From Candidatus Gastranaerophilales bacterium (lineage in GTDB: Bacteria > Cyanobacteriota > Vampirovibrionia > Gastranaerophilales > Gastranaerophilaceae), in contig CALURK010000006.1 of assembly GCA_944323165.1 (NCBI GenBank), positions 1 to 64,000 on the forward strand: a stretch of 64,000 nt of DNA, written 5' to 3'. This document shows, one piece after another, positions 16,661 to 25,486 of this stretch. The translations under genes and the position numbers were made by a program. The notes under the pieces were generated by a model that saw only the letters and a list, made by a program, of their open reading frames with translations, made no database searches and had not been told where the DNA came from. Position 1 is the first letter of the stretch. Every line of letters begins with the position of its first letter.

Positions 16661-19231
16661 ATGAATTGTTTTTTTAGAGATCAGCAGGAAGCTTTATTTA
16701 AGGCAACAAAACCTTACCAATATGTAGGAGGAGAGTTTCTTTCTTATAACAAAGATTGGGACTCGGCGAGTGTGCGTTTCGTATTTGTTTTTCCTGACAA
16801 ATACGAAATCGGAATAAGTAATTTGGGAGTCAGAATTATTTATGACAGAGTAAATTCCAACAAACGCAAAGTTTCTGAACAACAAGAACAATATATTTAT
16901 CCCATGCTTGCAGACAGAGCTTATGCGCCGGAACCTGATTTCAAGCCGGAGTTTTTATATGGAGTAGAATCAAAAAGAGCTCTAAAAGATTTTGACGGAG
17001 TCGGTTTTTCACTCCAATATGAGCTATCTTATCCGACAGTTTTAAAAATGCTTGAGATGGGCGGAATTACGGTAAGAAATGATGAAAGGCGAGATGATGA
17101 ACCAATAGTCTTAGCCGGTGGTCCTTGTGCATTTAACCCGCTTCCTTTATCAGAATTTATTGATGTATTCTGTATCGGTGATGGTGAAGAAATGATGGTA
17201 GAAGTATGCGAGTCTTTAGAAAAAACAAAGGGTTTACCTAGAAAAGAACGCATAGAAGATTTATGCAGAATAAAAGGCTGTTGGAGTGCGCAAGTGAATG
17301 ATTTTGTCGAAAAACGCATTTCCCCTCTAATATTGGAATATACTCCGACATCTTACCCAATACCTTTTTCAAGCTCAGTTCATGATAGAGCAATAGTAGA
17401 AATTAGGCGCGGATGCGGAAGAATGTGCCGTTTTTGTCAGCCGGGACACGTTACTTTGCCTGTTAGGGAGCGCTCAGCTGAGGATATTATAAAAATTACA
17501 AAAGAGCTTGTGAAAAATACAGGGTATGATGAATATTCACTTCTTTCGCTTTCTTCAAACGATTATTCAAATATAAAAGAAGTTATAAAAGAGCTTGCGG
17601 TTGATTTTAATAAGAAAAAAGTCTCAGTATCTCTTCCAAGCCAAAGAATTGACGGGTTTAACCTCGAACTTGCAAATTTAGTTCAATCTGTCAGAAAATC
17701 AGGAATGACCTTAGCTCCTGAAGCAGGAAGCCAAAGACTTAGAAATTTAATCAAGAAAAATATTTCAGAAGAACAAATTATAAATGCAGCACTTACTCTG
17801 TACGAAAATGGCTGGTCAAAGATTAAGTTCTATTTTATAGCAGGTCTTCCGACAGAAACTCTGGAAGATATGGATGAGATGGCAGAGCTTTTGAATAAAA
17901 TTAAATACCGCTCTAAACTTATAAAACGAGAAAAAGGACTAAACCACGGGTTTGAAATAACCTGTACTTTGTCTATTTTTGTTCCGAAACCTTTTACGCC
18001 ATTTCAGTGGTGCCCTCAAATGGATTTGGATGAAGTTAGCGAGCATATAAATTATTTAAAAGAAAAGACTAAACATATAAAAGGTTTGAAGATAAATTAT
18101 CATGAAAAGTTTGTATCCCAGATTGAAGCTGTTTTGACGAGAGGGGATGCAAACTTGTGTAAATATATTGAAGCATTGTACAAAAAGGGCTGCTATTTGG
18201 ATGCTTGGGGCGAACATTTTGATAAAAATGTATGGAAAGAAACTGCAGAAGAATGCGGATTTTCTCTTGAAGAGTTGGCAAAACGTGAATTTGACTTAAA
18301 CTCTCCACTTCCTTGGGATTTCATAAATGTAGGTTTAAGCAAAGAATGGCTGCAAAAAGAATACAAGGAAGCCTTTTTACAGGGTTGCGAATTTAATCTG
18401 CAGCCGACTTGCGAAAATAAATGCGTGAATTGCGGAGTTTGTCCGTCTTTAAAAACACATAAAGTAATGGCAAAACCTTATAAAGCATCAGAAGAAGCTC
18501 AAAAAATAGTAACTGTAGAACATCAGGATCCATCCAGAGCACAAAGAGATCCTAATATTCAGATTTACAGATACAGGCTAAAAGTAACGAAAAAAGGATT
18601 ATTAAGGTATTTTTCACATCTTGACTGGCAAAATACTTTCCATAAAGTTCTTGCACGGTGCGGTTTGAATATGGTTTATTCACTCGGATTTAATCCTACA
18701 ATGAAGGTTTCAATGGGAATAGCGTTACCTTTGTTTGCCGAAAGTGAAGGCGAATTGGTTGATATAGAGATTTATGATAATTTAAATGAAGAAGAAATAA
18801 AAAATATTATAAATCCAAATTTGCCTAAAGGTGCAGAAATTGTTGAAGTAAAGAGAATAGAACAGTTTGCAAAGGCTGTAGATATTGAGGCTCAGTGGGC
18901 GGAATATCGCATAACTCCGTATTTTAAATCAAATTCTAACTCTCTTTACAATTTTGAAAAATTCCGCTATGATGTAGATAAGGTTTTGTCTGGTGATGAA
19001 GTTTTAATCACCAAGAAAAACAAGAAAGGTTTTGAAAAAACAACAGATTTTAAGAAATCTATCGGGACACATAGATTTGAGAATGACAGTCTGTTTATAT
19101 GTCTAAAAACCGGTCAAGGGTCTGATATACCGGCTTTAAGAGCAGATGATTTGATGAAGTTAATAAATCCAAATCAGGTATTTGATATAACAAGAGTCAG
19201 ATTCTTGAATGAAAACCTCAACGAAATGTAG
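16661..19231 (+). CDS. Radical SAM protein with B12-binding-like and DUF2344 domains (TIGR03960/TIGR03936 fusion)
   Basis: Residues 1-230 form the cobalamin-binding-like domain typical of the family (KDWDSASVRFVFVFPDKYEIG). The radical SAM core has C252-x3-C256-x2-C259 (GCGRMCRFCQPGH). The C-terminal DUF2344 domain (from about 620) starts with RYRLKVTKKGLLRYFSHLDW. A further cysteine cluster, CENKCVNCGVC (about 583-593), may bind a second cluster. At 856 residues it is the usual fusion length. Gene order radical SAM then RNase E/G is conserved in many bacteria. The substrate is unknown, with an RNA-related role suspected from context. Confidence 0.85.
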   Translation: MNCFFRDQQEALFKATKPYQYVGGEFLSYNKDWDSASVRFVFVFPDKYEIGISNLGVRIIYDRVNSNKRKVSEQQEQYIYPMLADRAYAPEPDFKPEFLYGVESKRALKDFDGVGFSLQYELSYPTVLKMLEMGGITVRNDERRDDEPIVLAGGPCAFNPLPLSEFIDVFCIGDGEEMMVEVCESLEKTKGLPRKERIEDLCRIKGCWSAQVNDFVEKRISPLILEYTPTSYPIPFSSSVHDRAIVEIRRGCGRMCRFCQPGHVTLPVRERSAEDIIKITKELVKNTGYDEYSLLSLSSNDYSNIKEVIKELAVDFNKKKVSVSLPSQRIDGFNLELANLVQSVRKSGMTLAPEAGSQRLRNLIKKNISEEQIINAALTLYENGWSKIKFYFIAGLPTETLEDMDEMAELLNKIKYRSKLIKREKGLNHGFEITCTLSIFVPKPFTPFQWCPQMDLDEVSEHINYLKEKTKHIKGLKINYHEKFVSQIEAVLTRGDANLCKYIEALYKKGCYLDAWGEHFDKNVWKETAEECGFSLEELAKREFDLNSPLPWDFINVGLSKEWLQKEYKEAFLQGCEFNLQPTCENKCVNCGVCPSLKTHKVMAKPYKASEEAQKIVTVEHQDPSRAQRDPNIQIYRYRLKVTKKGLLRYFSHLDWQNTFHKVLARCGLNMVYSLGFNPTMKVSMGIALPLFAESEGELVDIEIYDNLNEEEIKNIINPNLPKGAEIVEVKRIEQFAKAVDIEAQWAEYRITPYFKSNSNSLYNFEKFRYDVDKVLSGDEVLITKKNKKGFEKTTDFKKSIGTHRFENDSLFICLKTGQGSDIPALRADDLMKLINPNQVFDITRVRFLNENLNEM

Positions 19232-19301
19232 AGGTGTTGATGTACAAGGGTAGATAGAGCAAATAGGCTTTTAACCCCAAAGTAGAAAAGGATTAGAAAA
19301 T

Positions 19302-21083
19302 ATGAAAGATGCCGTAGCTAACAAAATAGTCATAGCTGAGCGTGATAATATTGCTGCAGTTATGGAGAATGGTAAAGTTGCCGAATTTTATGTTCATAGA
19401 GGTGAAATTATTCTGGGAGATGTGTACTTAGCACAAGTAGAAAATATTTTACCTTCAATAGAAGCAGCATTCGTAAATGTTGGTTCTGATAAAATGGGAT
19501 TTTTGCACGCTCAGGATGTTATGGGTAAGGGAGCTTTGCAGGATAAATTAAAACCGAAACAAAAAATCGTAGTTCAGGTTGTAAAAGAGCCTGTAGGGCA
19601 TAAAGGCCCAAGAGTTACTACAGAAGTTTCTCTTCCTGGACGTTTTTTGGTGCTTATGCCAAATGAGCCGGGAATTAACGTAAGTAAGAAGATTACTTCT
19701 GCCAAAGAAAGAGCAAGATTAAAATCAATACTTAATTTGCTAAAACCTGTTGGAGTCGGAGTTATTGTAAGAACAGAGGCTGAGGGACAGAGTGAGTCTG
19801 ATATTCAAGAAGATTTGGAAATTTTGCTTGAAAAATGGAATAATATTATAACTTCTGCTGAAAGTTTGACTCCTCCAAGTCTTTTATACAGAGACCAAGA
19901 TTTGTTATATAGGGTTATAAGAGAAGCTTGTAATGAAGAAACTCAAGAAATTATTGTAGATACTGCTTTTGCACTAAACAGAGTTCAGAATATACTTCAG
20001 AACTGGCACATGAATAAGAATATTAATGTGACTTTATATAAAGGCTCGGAACCTCTATTAGTAGCAATGGATATTCACAAAGAAATCAAGGCTGCTCTTC
20101 AAATGAAGGTAAATTTACCTTCTGGCGGTTACTTGTTTATTCAAACAACAGAAGCTCTTACTGTAATTGATGTAAACAGCGGTAAATTCACTAATTCTGC
20201 AACGCAGGATGAAACTATATTAAAGACTAATATAGAAGCCGTTCACGAAATAGCTCGTCAATTAAGACTTAGAAACATTGGCGGAATGATAATTATAGAT
20301 TTTATTGATATGACTTCTCGTGTTGATAAGCTTGCGATGATGGAAGAGTTGGAGTTAGCGATAGAAGCGGATAAAGCTAAGCCGCAAGTAGGACAGCTAT
20401 CTGATTTAGGACTTGTTGAGATGACAAGACACCGTCAAGGTCAAGCATTGAGTGAAATTTTTGCAAAACGTTGTCCTCATTGCCAAGGTAACGGTTATAT
20501 TATGGAAGATCTTAAGTTTGCATCTCCTACAGCGGAAGGTGAATACAGAGCTAAGGCAGCAAAATTAAAACTTCCGATGAATAATAAAAAGAAATTTAAT
20601 AATAACAACAATAATAACAAATTCAATAATAACAAGCCGGAGCTTAAGCAGGAAGAAGTTGTAGAGGTGGTACAGGAAGAAAAACTGGAAGCTGTAACTG
20701 AAAATCCTTCTGTAGTAGCACAAGCTGAGGTTGTTGAAATCAAAGAAGAAAAAGAAACAAAGAAAACAAAAGGCAGAGCAAGAAATAGCAGAAAGAAAAT
20801 AAAAGAAGCTGATGTTTTGGCTGAAAATACAGCGCAAACTGTAATAAACGAAACTTCTGAAATTGTACCTGTAATACCTCCAGAGGCTGAAATTAAAGCT
20901 CCTGATGAAAAAGTAGAAGTAAAAGAAACAATAGAGCCTGCGGAAGAAGTTAAAGCTGAAGTTGCAGTTGAAGAAAACAAAGACGAAAGTTCTGAGAAGA
21001 AACCTGCAAGGCGCAGCAGAAGACCAAATAGAAATTCACAAAAAAGAACAAGAAAGACTACAAAGAAGAATGCTGAGGAATAA
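19302..21083 (+). CDS. rng: Ribonuclease E/G
   Basis: A single-strand endoribonuclease for mRNA decay and rRNA/tRNA maturation. An N-terminal S1-type domain (GDVYLAQVENILPSIEAAFV, about 38-57) is followed by the DNase I-like catalytic region with Mg-binding aspartates in VIDVNSG and IIIDFIDM. The zinc-link motif is CPHCQGNG (about 394-401). The C-terminal ~170 residues are low complexity: a poly-Asn/Lys stretch, then Glu/Val-rich, then Arg/Lys-rich, resembling the unstructured tails that recruit partners in RNase E. AAAGGA lies before the ATG. Confidence 0.9.
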   Translation: MKDAVANKIVIAERDNIAAVMENGKVAEFYVHRGEIILGDVYLAQVENILPSIEAAFVNVGSDKMGFLHAQDVMGKGALQDKLKPKQKIVVQVVKEPVGHKGPRVTTEVSLPGRFLVLMPNEPGINVSKKITSAKERARLKSILNLLKPVGVGVIVRTEAEGQSESDIQEDLEILLEKWNNIITSAESLTPPSLLYRDQDLLYRVIREACNEETQEIIVDTAFALNRVQNILQNWHMNKNINVTLYKGSEPLLVAMDIHKEIKAALQMKVNLPSGGYLFIQTTEALTVIDVNSGKFTNSATQDETILKTNIEAVHEIARQLRLRNIGGMIIIDFIDMTSRVDKLAMMEELELAIEADKAKPQVGQLSDLGLVEMTRHRQGQALSEIFAKRCPHCQGNGYIMEDLKFASPTAEGEYRAKAAKLKLPMNNKKKFNNNNNNNKFNNNKPELKQEEVVEVVQEEKLEAVTENPSVVAQAEVVEIKEEKETKKTKGRARNSRKKIKEADVLAENTAQTVINETSEIVPVIPPEAEIKAPDEKVEVKETIEPAEEVKAEVAVEENKDESSEKKPARRSRRPNRNSQKRTRKTTKKNAEE

Positions 21084-21489
21084 AATATTCACACTAATAA
21101 TAATGGTTTTGTTGGTATCTCCTGTAATTGCCGAGCCTGAAAATATTCAAAATACTGAGGGTTTAGCAAATATATCTCAGGAGATGCCGGTAGAACAATC
21201 GGAAAATGCGAAGGTTGAGGAGGCTTTGCCTCAGATGCCTGAAGGTATTACTTATAAACAACCTGTAAGCAGAAAGCAGATGGCTAAGAAGTTTTTGCTG
21301 GCTATGGCAGGTGTTGGAATCTCTTCAATTCTTTTATTTGTGATACTAACATTGTACAACAAAGTTAGGGAGATTATGGGGATTTCAGGTGGGGATATTC
21401 CTGCAGATGAGGACAATTCTCTTGCAACCCCTGATAATCTTGAAGATGCTGTAAAAACTTTCTTGGATAAAACAAAGTGGGATAATTAA
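21070..21489 (+). CDS. Secreted or membrane protein between rng and rsmI (139 aa)
   Basis: The ATG at 21070 gives a signal peptide (MLRNKIFTLIIMVLLVSPVIA), so it is preferred over a longer frame that would overlap rng by 120 nt. An acidic Glu/Pro segment follows, then a membrane helix (FLLAMAGVGISSILLFVILTLYN) and an acidic tail. It overlaps the end of rng by 14 nt and touches rsmI (TAATG), so the four genes from the radical SAM gene to rsmI form an operon. The family is not recognised. Confidence 0.7.
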   Translation: MLRNKIFTLIIMVLLVSPVIAEPENIQNTEGLANISQEMPVEQSENAKVEEALPQMPEGITYKQPVSRKQMAKKFLLAMAGVGISSILLFVILTLYNKVREIMGISGGDIPADEDNSLATPDNLEDAVKTFLDKTKWDN

Positions 21490-22301
21490 TGTCAGCACGC
21501 AAATTTCAGTTCTATATCGTTCCGACTCCTATAGGGAATATAAAAGACATAACGCTAAGAGCAATAGAGGTTTTGAAAGAAGTCGATTTTATTGCTTGTG
21601 AAGATACTCGAACGACGCAAAAGCTTCTTAATCATTATGATATAAGAACAAAATGCATTTCTTACCATAAGTATAATGAAAGAGAAAGAGTTTCATTTTT
21701 CTTAAATGAGTTAAGAGAGGGAAAAACTATCGCACTTGTGTCTGATGCAGGTACCCCAATGATTTGCGATCCCGGTGGAGTAATAATAGAAGAATTGTTA
21801 AAAAACGGTTTTAGCGTAACATCTCTTCCAGGAGCGTGTGCTGTAACAACTTTTTTATCAAGCATTCCAAGGCAAAGTGAAGAGTTCACTTTTATCGGAT
21901 TTATCCCAAGAAGTGAAAAACAAATAATAGACGTGGTGAAAAGACATGCTGACTTTAATATGGTGTTTTATGATTCTCCTGAGCGGATATTAAATACTCT
22001 TAATATTATAAAATCAGTAAGGTCAAATGCAAAAGTAGCATTGGCAAGGGAGCTTTCTAAACTTTTTGAAGAAGTGGTTTTTGACGATATATCAGAGGTC
22101 TTGAAACATTTTGGCGGTGAAATAAAGGGCGAAATTGTTTGTATGATTTATGCTGCTGAAAATTCAGAGGATATGGATTGGGAGTTTAAAATAAGTGCTC
22201 TAAAGTCAAAAGGTTTTAAGGACAAAGAAGTTGCAACAATTCTATCTACTTTATACAGTGTGAATAAGAATGAGATTTATAAAAAATCTATAGATATGTA
22301 A
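21489..22301 (+). CDS. rsmI: 16S rRNA (cytidine1402-2'-O)-methyltransferase
   Basis: It methylates the ribose of C1402 in the 30S decoding centre using SAM. Motifs are VPTPIGNIKDITLRA (11-25), CEDTRTT (38-44), VSDAGTPMICDPG (about 79-91) and LPGACA. It belongs to the tetrapyrrole-methylase fold. At 270 residues it has normal length. The start codon shares a base with the stop of the preceding gene. Confidence 0.93.
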   Translation: MSARKFQFYIVPTPIGNIKDITLRAIEVLKEVDFIACEDTRTTQKLLNHYDIRTKCISYHKYNERERVSFFLNELREGKTIALVSDAGTPMICDPGGVIIEELLKNGFSVTSLPGACAVTTFLSSIPRQSEEFTFIGFIPRSEKQIIDVVKRHADFNMVFYDSPERILNTLNIIKSVRSNAKVALARELSKLFEEVVFDDISEVLKHFGGEIKGEIVCMIYAAENSEDMDWEFKISALKSKGFKDKEVATILSTLYSVNKNEIYKKSIDM

Positions 22302-22400
22302 ATAATTGTAAAAAAATGAAATAAAATCCTAAAGTTTTCCTAAAAAATGCCGATAAGAATAATACAAGGCAAATACATTTATCGGAAAGGACAATAGGAT

Positions 22401-22556
22401 ATGTTAAAGAAGATTGCAACCCCTACAAATAATACTTTTAGCGGAGTTGAATTTATATTAAGAGGGGCAAAAAAACGCAGGGCAATGGCAGTTTCTAACG
22501 CAGTAACAATTAACTCAGAATCCGGCATTCAAGTTAAGCTGCGAGCTGTGAAGTAG
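22401..22556 (+). CDS. Tagged micro-protein (51 aa)
   Basis: It begins MLKKIATPTNNTFSGVEFIL, so the N-terminal lineage motif appears as NTFSG. The rest is basic (RGAKKRRAMAV) and ends KLRAVK. AAAGGACAATAGGAT gives a plausible ribosome-binding site, and a terminator follows about 90 nt downstream. It is too short to place in a family. Confidence 0.5.
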   Translation: MLKKIATPTNNTFSGVEFILRGAKKRRAMAVSNAVTINSESGIQVKLRAVK

Positions 22557-22644
22557 GGTTATATATTTGACTTGTGTATCTACAAAATGTCAAGTGTAAT
22601 ATTTACCCCCTGTCTGAAATTAAGATAGTTGAGAGTATAAATTT

Positions 22645-22672
22645 AATCCTGAAAAATTTTCAGGATTTTTAT
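22645..22672 (+). terminator. Terminator downstream of the 51-aa gene
   Basis: AATCCTGAAAA and TTTTCAGGATT form a perfect 11-bp stem, then TTTATTTT. Confidence 0.75.
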
Positions 22673-22715
22673 TTTGAAAAATAAAAAGTTTATGATATTA
22701 TATAGAGGTAGCCGT

Positions 22716-22805
22716 GGAGACGTGGCCGAGTCGGCTGAAGGCGGCACCCTGCTAAGGTGTTATATGGGGCAACCTGTATCGTGGGTTCGAATCCCACCGT
22801 CTCCG
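22716..22805 (+). tRNA. tRNA-Ser (anticodon GCT)
   Basis: GGAGACG/CGTCTCC acceptor, long variable arm, anticodon loop CTGCTAA, T arm GGGTTCGAATCCC. CCA is not encoded. A false antisense frame reading SETVGFEPTIQVAPY crosses it. Confidence 0.95.
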
Positions 22806-22810
22806 AATTT

Positions 22811-22836
22811 AAAGCCCTTTTAAGGGCTTTTTTTTT
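22811..22836 (+). terminator. Terminator of tRNA-Ser
   Basis: AAAGCCCTT/AAGGGCTTT stem followed by a long T run. Confidence 0.85.
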
Positions 22837-22894
22837 GTTAGAGGTTAATCCTCCATGTGAAGCTTCGTTTAACATAGAACAAGTAGTATGTAAT

Positions 22895-23160
22895 TTAACG
22901 ACCGGTTTGATTTGAACGGATAGATAGATTATTTTGGTAAAGTTGGCTTTGTGTGGGAGTTTCCGGGTCGGAAAAATTAAGTTTACCCAAAGAATCAAAC
23001 TGGAAAACGGGACTTTTTCTGGACTGTACGGATAGATTGAGATTTGCAAAACTTCAGTGAGATACGCACCGTTTTTGAGTTGTACGGATAATTTGATTAT
23101 TTCGGAAAAGTCCGGTTCCGCAAATTTCCAGAAAAATTTAAAACGAGGTCGGAACTTTAG
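22895..23160. repeat. Degenerate tandem repeat, period about 56 bp
   Basis: TGAACGGATAGAT, GGTCGGAAAAATT, TGTACGGATAGATT, TGTACGGATAATTT and GGTCGGAACTTT recur at about 22916, 22968, 23028, 23084 and 23149. Each is preceded by a T-rich GTTTTTGAG-like segment. No convincing frame covers the 450-bp stretch between tRNA-Ser and the 238-aa gene. It looks like an eroded non-coding repeat array. Confidence 0.45.
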
Positions 23161-23253
23161 GTAGGATAAGTCGGAAGCGAAAGTTATATATGTTTAATCT
23201 AGTCTTGGGCAAGTATGTCCAACTTACTTACCAATTATTCAAAAATTATTAAT

Positions 23254-23970
23254 TTATACAATAGAGTTGAATCTATGATAGTATGATACTTTTGCTATTG
23301 TAGAATTTACATCTGTCAAAAAATGACCAATGATTTCATTTTTGCCTGACTCAACAATTTTTCCGGGCATAGAAGGATCAATAAATGAATTAACAACATG
23401 TCGCCCTATTCCCGGTTTTCCTGCAACAGTAGCGCCTTCTTCGCAAACACCTAACAAAACTTTCTCCCCTTTGGGAATCGTTCTGTTAATAAAATCGAAA
23501 ACATTTTCACCGGTTTCACAAAAACGCCAAGTTCGATTAATTGATGAACCGGTTCCATGCCCTATAACTATATGTTTAATGTCTTGAGGGAAATTCCCTG
23601 TTGATTTTAAATTTACAACGGTCATTAATGCTTCATCCAATGGTGCTAAATTCCATGTAGTAGGGCAATGAAGCGTTATACCGGTCGCAGATTTAAAATC
23701 AGTGCAAACTTTTGCTATATTTAATTGGGATTCGTTAGGACTATTAAATCGGGATGTAGATTTAAAGCAACCGCGAAATTGCATTCCGTGTCTATCACCA
23801 GGTATTTTATTACCAAAATTGCATACATCTTTAACTTGAAGAGTAGTTTTTTGCCCGAAAGTGAATCTACAGTCATTTGTTGGTATTTTCTCCCCAAATT
23901 TTATGTGAGGTTTTGATTTTAATTTCCATCCAATAGAGCTTACAAATTTAAGAGTCTTAAAACTTACCAT
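23254..23970 (-). CDS. Unknown protein with caspase-like His/Cys signature (238 aa)
   Basis: No family is recognised with confidence. The N-terminus contains VSFKTLKF and HIKFGEK, reminiscent of the lineage motif. Residues about 135-142 (HIVIGHGTG) and, about 38 residues later, VLLGVCEEG resemble the His and Cys strands of caspase/CHAT clan CD peptidases, where H-G and a Cys preceded by a hydrophobic strand form the dyad. There are several other cysteines and no signal peptide. It sits alone in an accessory stretch. The peptidase reading is inference from two short motifs. Confidence 0.5.
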   Translation of the reverse strand: MVSFKTLKFVSSIGWKLKSKPHIKFGEKIPTNDCRFTFGQKTTLQVKDVCNFGNKIPGDRHGMQFRGCFKSTSRFNSPNESQLNIAKVCTDFKSATGITLHCPTTWNLAPLDEALMTVVNLKSTGNFPQDIKHIVIGHGTGSSINRTWRFCETGENVFDFINRTIPKGEKVLLGVCEEGATVAGKPGIGRHVVNSFIDPSMPGKIVESGKNEIIGHFLTDVNSTIAKVSYYHRFNSIV

Positions 23971-24112
23971 TTTATTTTCCCATACCTATATTATATTAAA
24001 GTATTTTTCTTCTCAAAATTTGCCTATTTGTTACAAAATTTATTTATACAATTGAAATTTATAACAATCTTTGTTATTATGTAGACATATATTATCATAA
24101 TTGAGGTATTTT

Positions 24113-24349
24113 ATGAATATATCTTTAACACCAACATTAGAAAAATTTGTACAGGATAAAGTTGCATCCGGACTTTATAATTCCGTCAGCGAAGTTATCA
24201 GAGAGGCTTTAAGAATGATGGCTTCCAAGGATAAAATATCTCAAGACAGAATTGAGCAGTTAAACAAAGAGATTGAAGAAGGCTGGAATGATACTGTAAT
24301 TTTGGATGGACATTCTGCTATGGAAAAATTAATAAAAAAATATGAATGA
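24113..24349 (+). CDS. parD: ParD-type ribbon-helix-helix antitoxin
   Basis: The antitoxin and autorepressor of a type II toxin-antitoxin pair. The N-terminal ribbon (MNISLTPTLEKFVQDKV) and SVSEVIREALRMM helices match the ParD/CC2985 family. The C-terminal acidic tail (about 50-78) would wrap the toxin. The ATG is chosen because TGAGGT precedes it. It overlaps the toxin gene by 8 nt, the usual coupling. Confidence 0.88.
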   Translation: MNISLTPTLEKFVQDKVASGLYNSVSEVIREALRMMASKDKISQDRIEQLNKEIEEGWNDTVILDGHSAMEKLIKKYE

Positions 24350-24644
24350 TTTAGAACTTGAAATTACAAGTAAAGCATATAATGACATTGAAATAATTGC
24401 AGATTATATTGCCAAAGACAATAAAACTGCTGCAACAAAATTGATAAGATTATTTTACAAAACATTTAAAACTTTGTGCATGCATCCTTATCTTGGTAAA
24501 TCAAGAGAAGATTTTACATATTTGGATGTAAAATTTTATATTGTTAAAAAGAATTATTTGATTATTTATAGAATCATTGATAACAAAATATTGAGAATAC
24601 TGAGAATTTTAACAACTTATCAAGATATTTGTTCAATATTTTAA
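24342..24644 (+). CDS. parE: ParE/RelE-type toxin
   Basis: A RelE-superfamily fold of 100 residues with the ParE-like segments LEITSKAYNDIEIIADYIA, HPYLGKSRED, VKKNYLIIYRI and ILRILRILTTYQD. ParE members poison DNA gyrase, while RelE members cut mRNA; the YDIYRI-like strand and final R..Q.D fit ParE better. It is translationally coupled to the antitoxin. Confidence 0.87.
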   Translation: MNDLELEITSKAYNDIEIIADYIAKDNKTAATKLIRLFYKTFKTLCMHPYLGKSREDFTYLDVKFYIVKKNYLIIYRIIDNKILRILRILTTYQDICSIF

Positions 24645-24705
24645 TAGTCAAATTGATTGTTAAAAATAGTCATATAAACTGTTATTTCATACAAAACTCA
24701 TCGAA

Positions 24706-24975
24706 TTATTCATAATCTAAATCTGCGACTTTATGTTTATCGTCATAATTACAACGATCTGTTTCGTAATATCCATTTTTAACAAAATTGTTAAATGTTG
24801 AATATCTCCAATTCCTTGGGGTAATTTGATAATGTTTCATCTGATTATAATGTATGTAATCCATGTGACGGTATAAATCTTTTTCGTTTCTAATTCTATG
24901 TTCTCAAAAACATCTTTGCCAGATATTACTTCCTTTGCTTATATTACCAAGTCCTACGGGTTCATGGGCATTAAA
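24706..24975 (-). pseudogene. Remnant of a REP-associated tyrosine transposase (IS200-like, Y1 family)
   Basis: The minus-strand frame reads GSNIWQRCF, stop, EHRIRNEKDLYRHMDYIHYN, then NWRYSTFNNFVKNGYY and ends DLDYE. This matches the C-terminal half of RAYT transposases, where the segment is normally IWQRRFWEHRIR. Here the Trp codon is TGA and an Arg has become Cys. The N-terminal catalytic part with the HUH motif is gone. It is therefore inactive. It shows past activity of REP-type elements in this genome. Confidence 0.75.
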
Positions 24976-25066
24976 CTATATTATTTTTACGCCGTTTATG
25001 AATTTTTTTTTATCTGATAGCAAAAAAAAATTTTTGGAGTTTTATTCTTGTATGAAAGGTCTTTTT

Positions 25067-25453
25067 ATGAATATACAAAATAATCCTAATGTAAATTTTA
25101 AAGCAAATATTTCGGACACTGTATTATGTCAATTAAAGCAACAAGCCGAAACGAGTAGATCTAGAAAATTCCAAAAATTAGCTCTCCAGAGTAAGCTAAA
25201 AGAAGTTGATAAGTGGGGAGATTCTAATCTGACTATTGTTAGAACGAAGGATATTTACGGGTTTTATCGTTTAGGTATAGAATATTTTGTCACCCCTCTT
25301 TTAAAATATTCTTGGGCTATAAAAGGGTTAAAGGGAAAAACTGAATTATCACAATTTTTAGCATTAAAAGAAGCTCACATCATTAATACTGTTGAGTCAA
25401 TAAAATATTTATATTCAAAATACGGACCTAGTTTTTTTAATAGATATAAATAA
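25067..25453 (+). CDS. Tagged unknown protein (128 aa)
   Basis: The start is chosen at the ATG after GAAAGGTC, giving MNIQNNPNVNFKANISDTVL. The lineage motif VNFKA is at residues 9-13. The longer upstream frame overlaps the transposase remnant and has no start signal. The body has helices (CQLKQQAETSRSRKFQKLAL) and aromatic strands (DIYGFYRLGIEYFVTPLL). It has one cysteine and no membrane segment. It does not match a family I know. Confidence 0.65.
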   Translation: MNIQNNPNVNFKANISDTVLCQLKQQAETSRSRKFQKLALQSKLKEVDKWGDSNLTIVRTKDIYGFYRLGIEYFVTPLLKYSWAIKGLKGKTELSQFLALKEAHIINTVESIKYLYSKYGPSFFNRYK

Positions 25454-25478
25454 AAAGGAGATGTCAATCTCCTTTTTA
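25452..25478. terminator. Bidirectional terminator
   Basis: AAAAAGGAGAT-GTCA-ATCTCCTTTTT between convergent genes. Confidence 0.85.
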
Positions 25479-25486
25479 TTTCTTGA

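Noticed and set aside
20495-20980. 161-aa minus-strand Ser/Thr/Leu-rich frame
   Set aside because: It is a shadow of the low-complexity tail of RNase E/G, with no start signal.
22690-23049. 119-aa minus-strand frame containing SETVGFEPTIQVAPY
   Set aside because: It is antisense to tRNA-Ser; this peptide is a well-known artefact of reading tRNA genes backwards.
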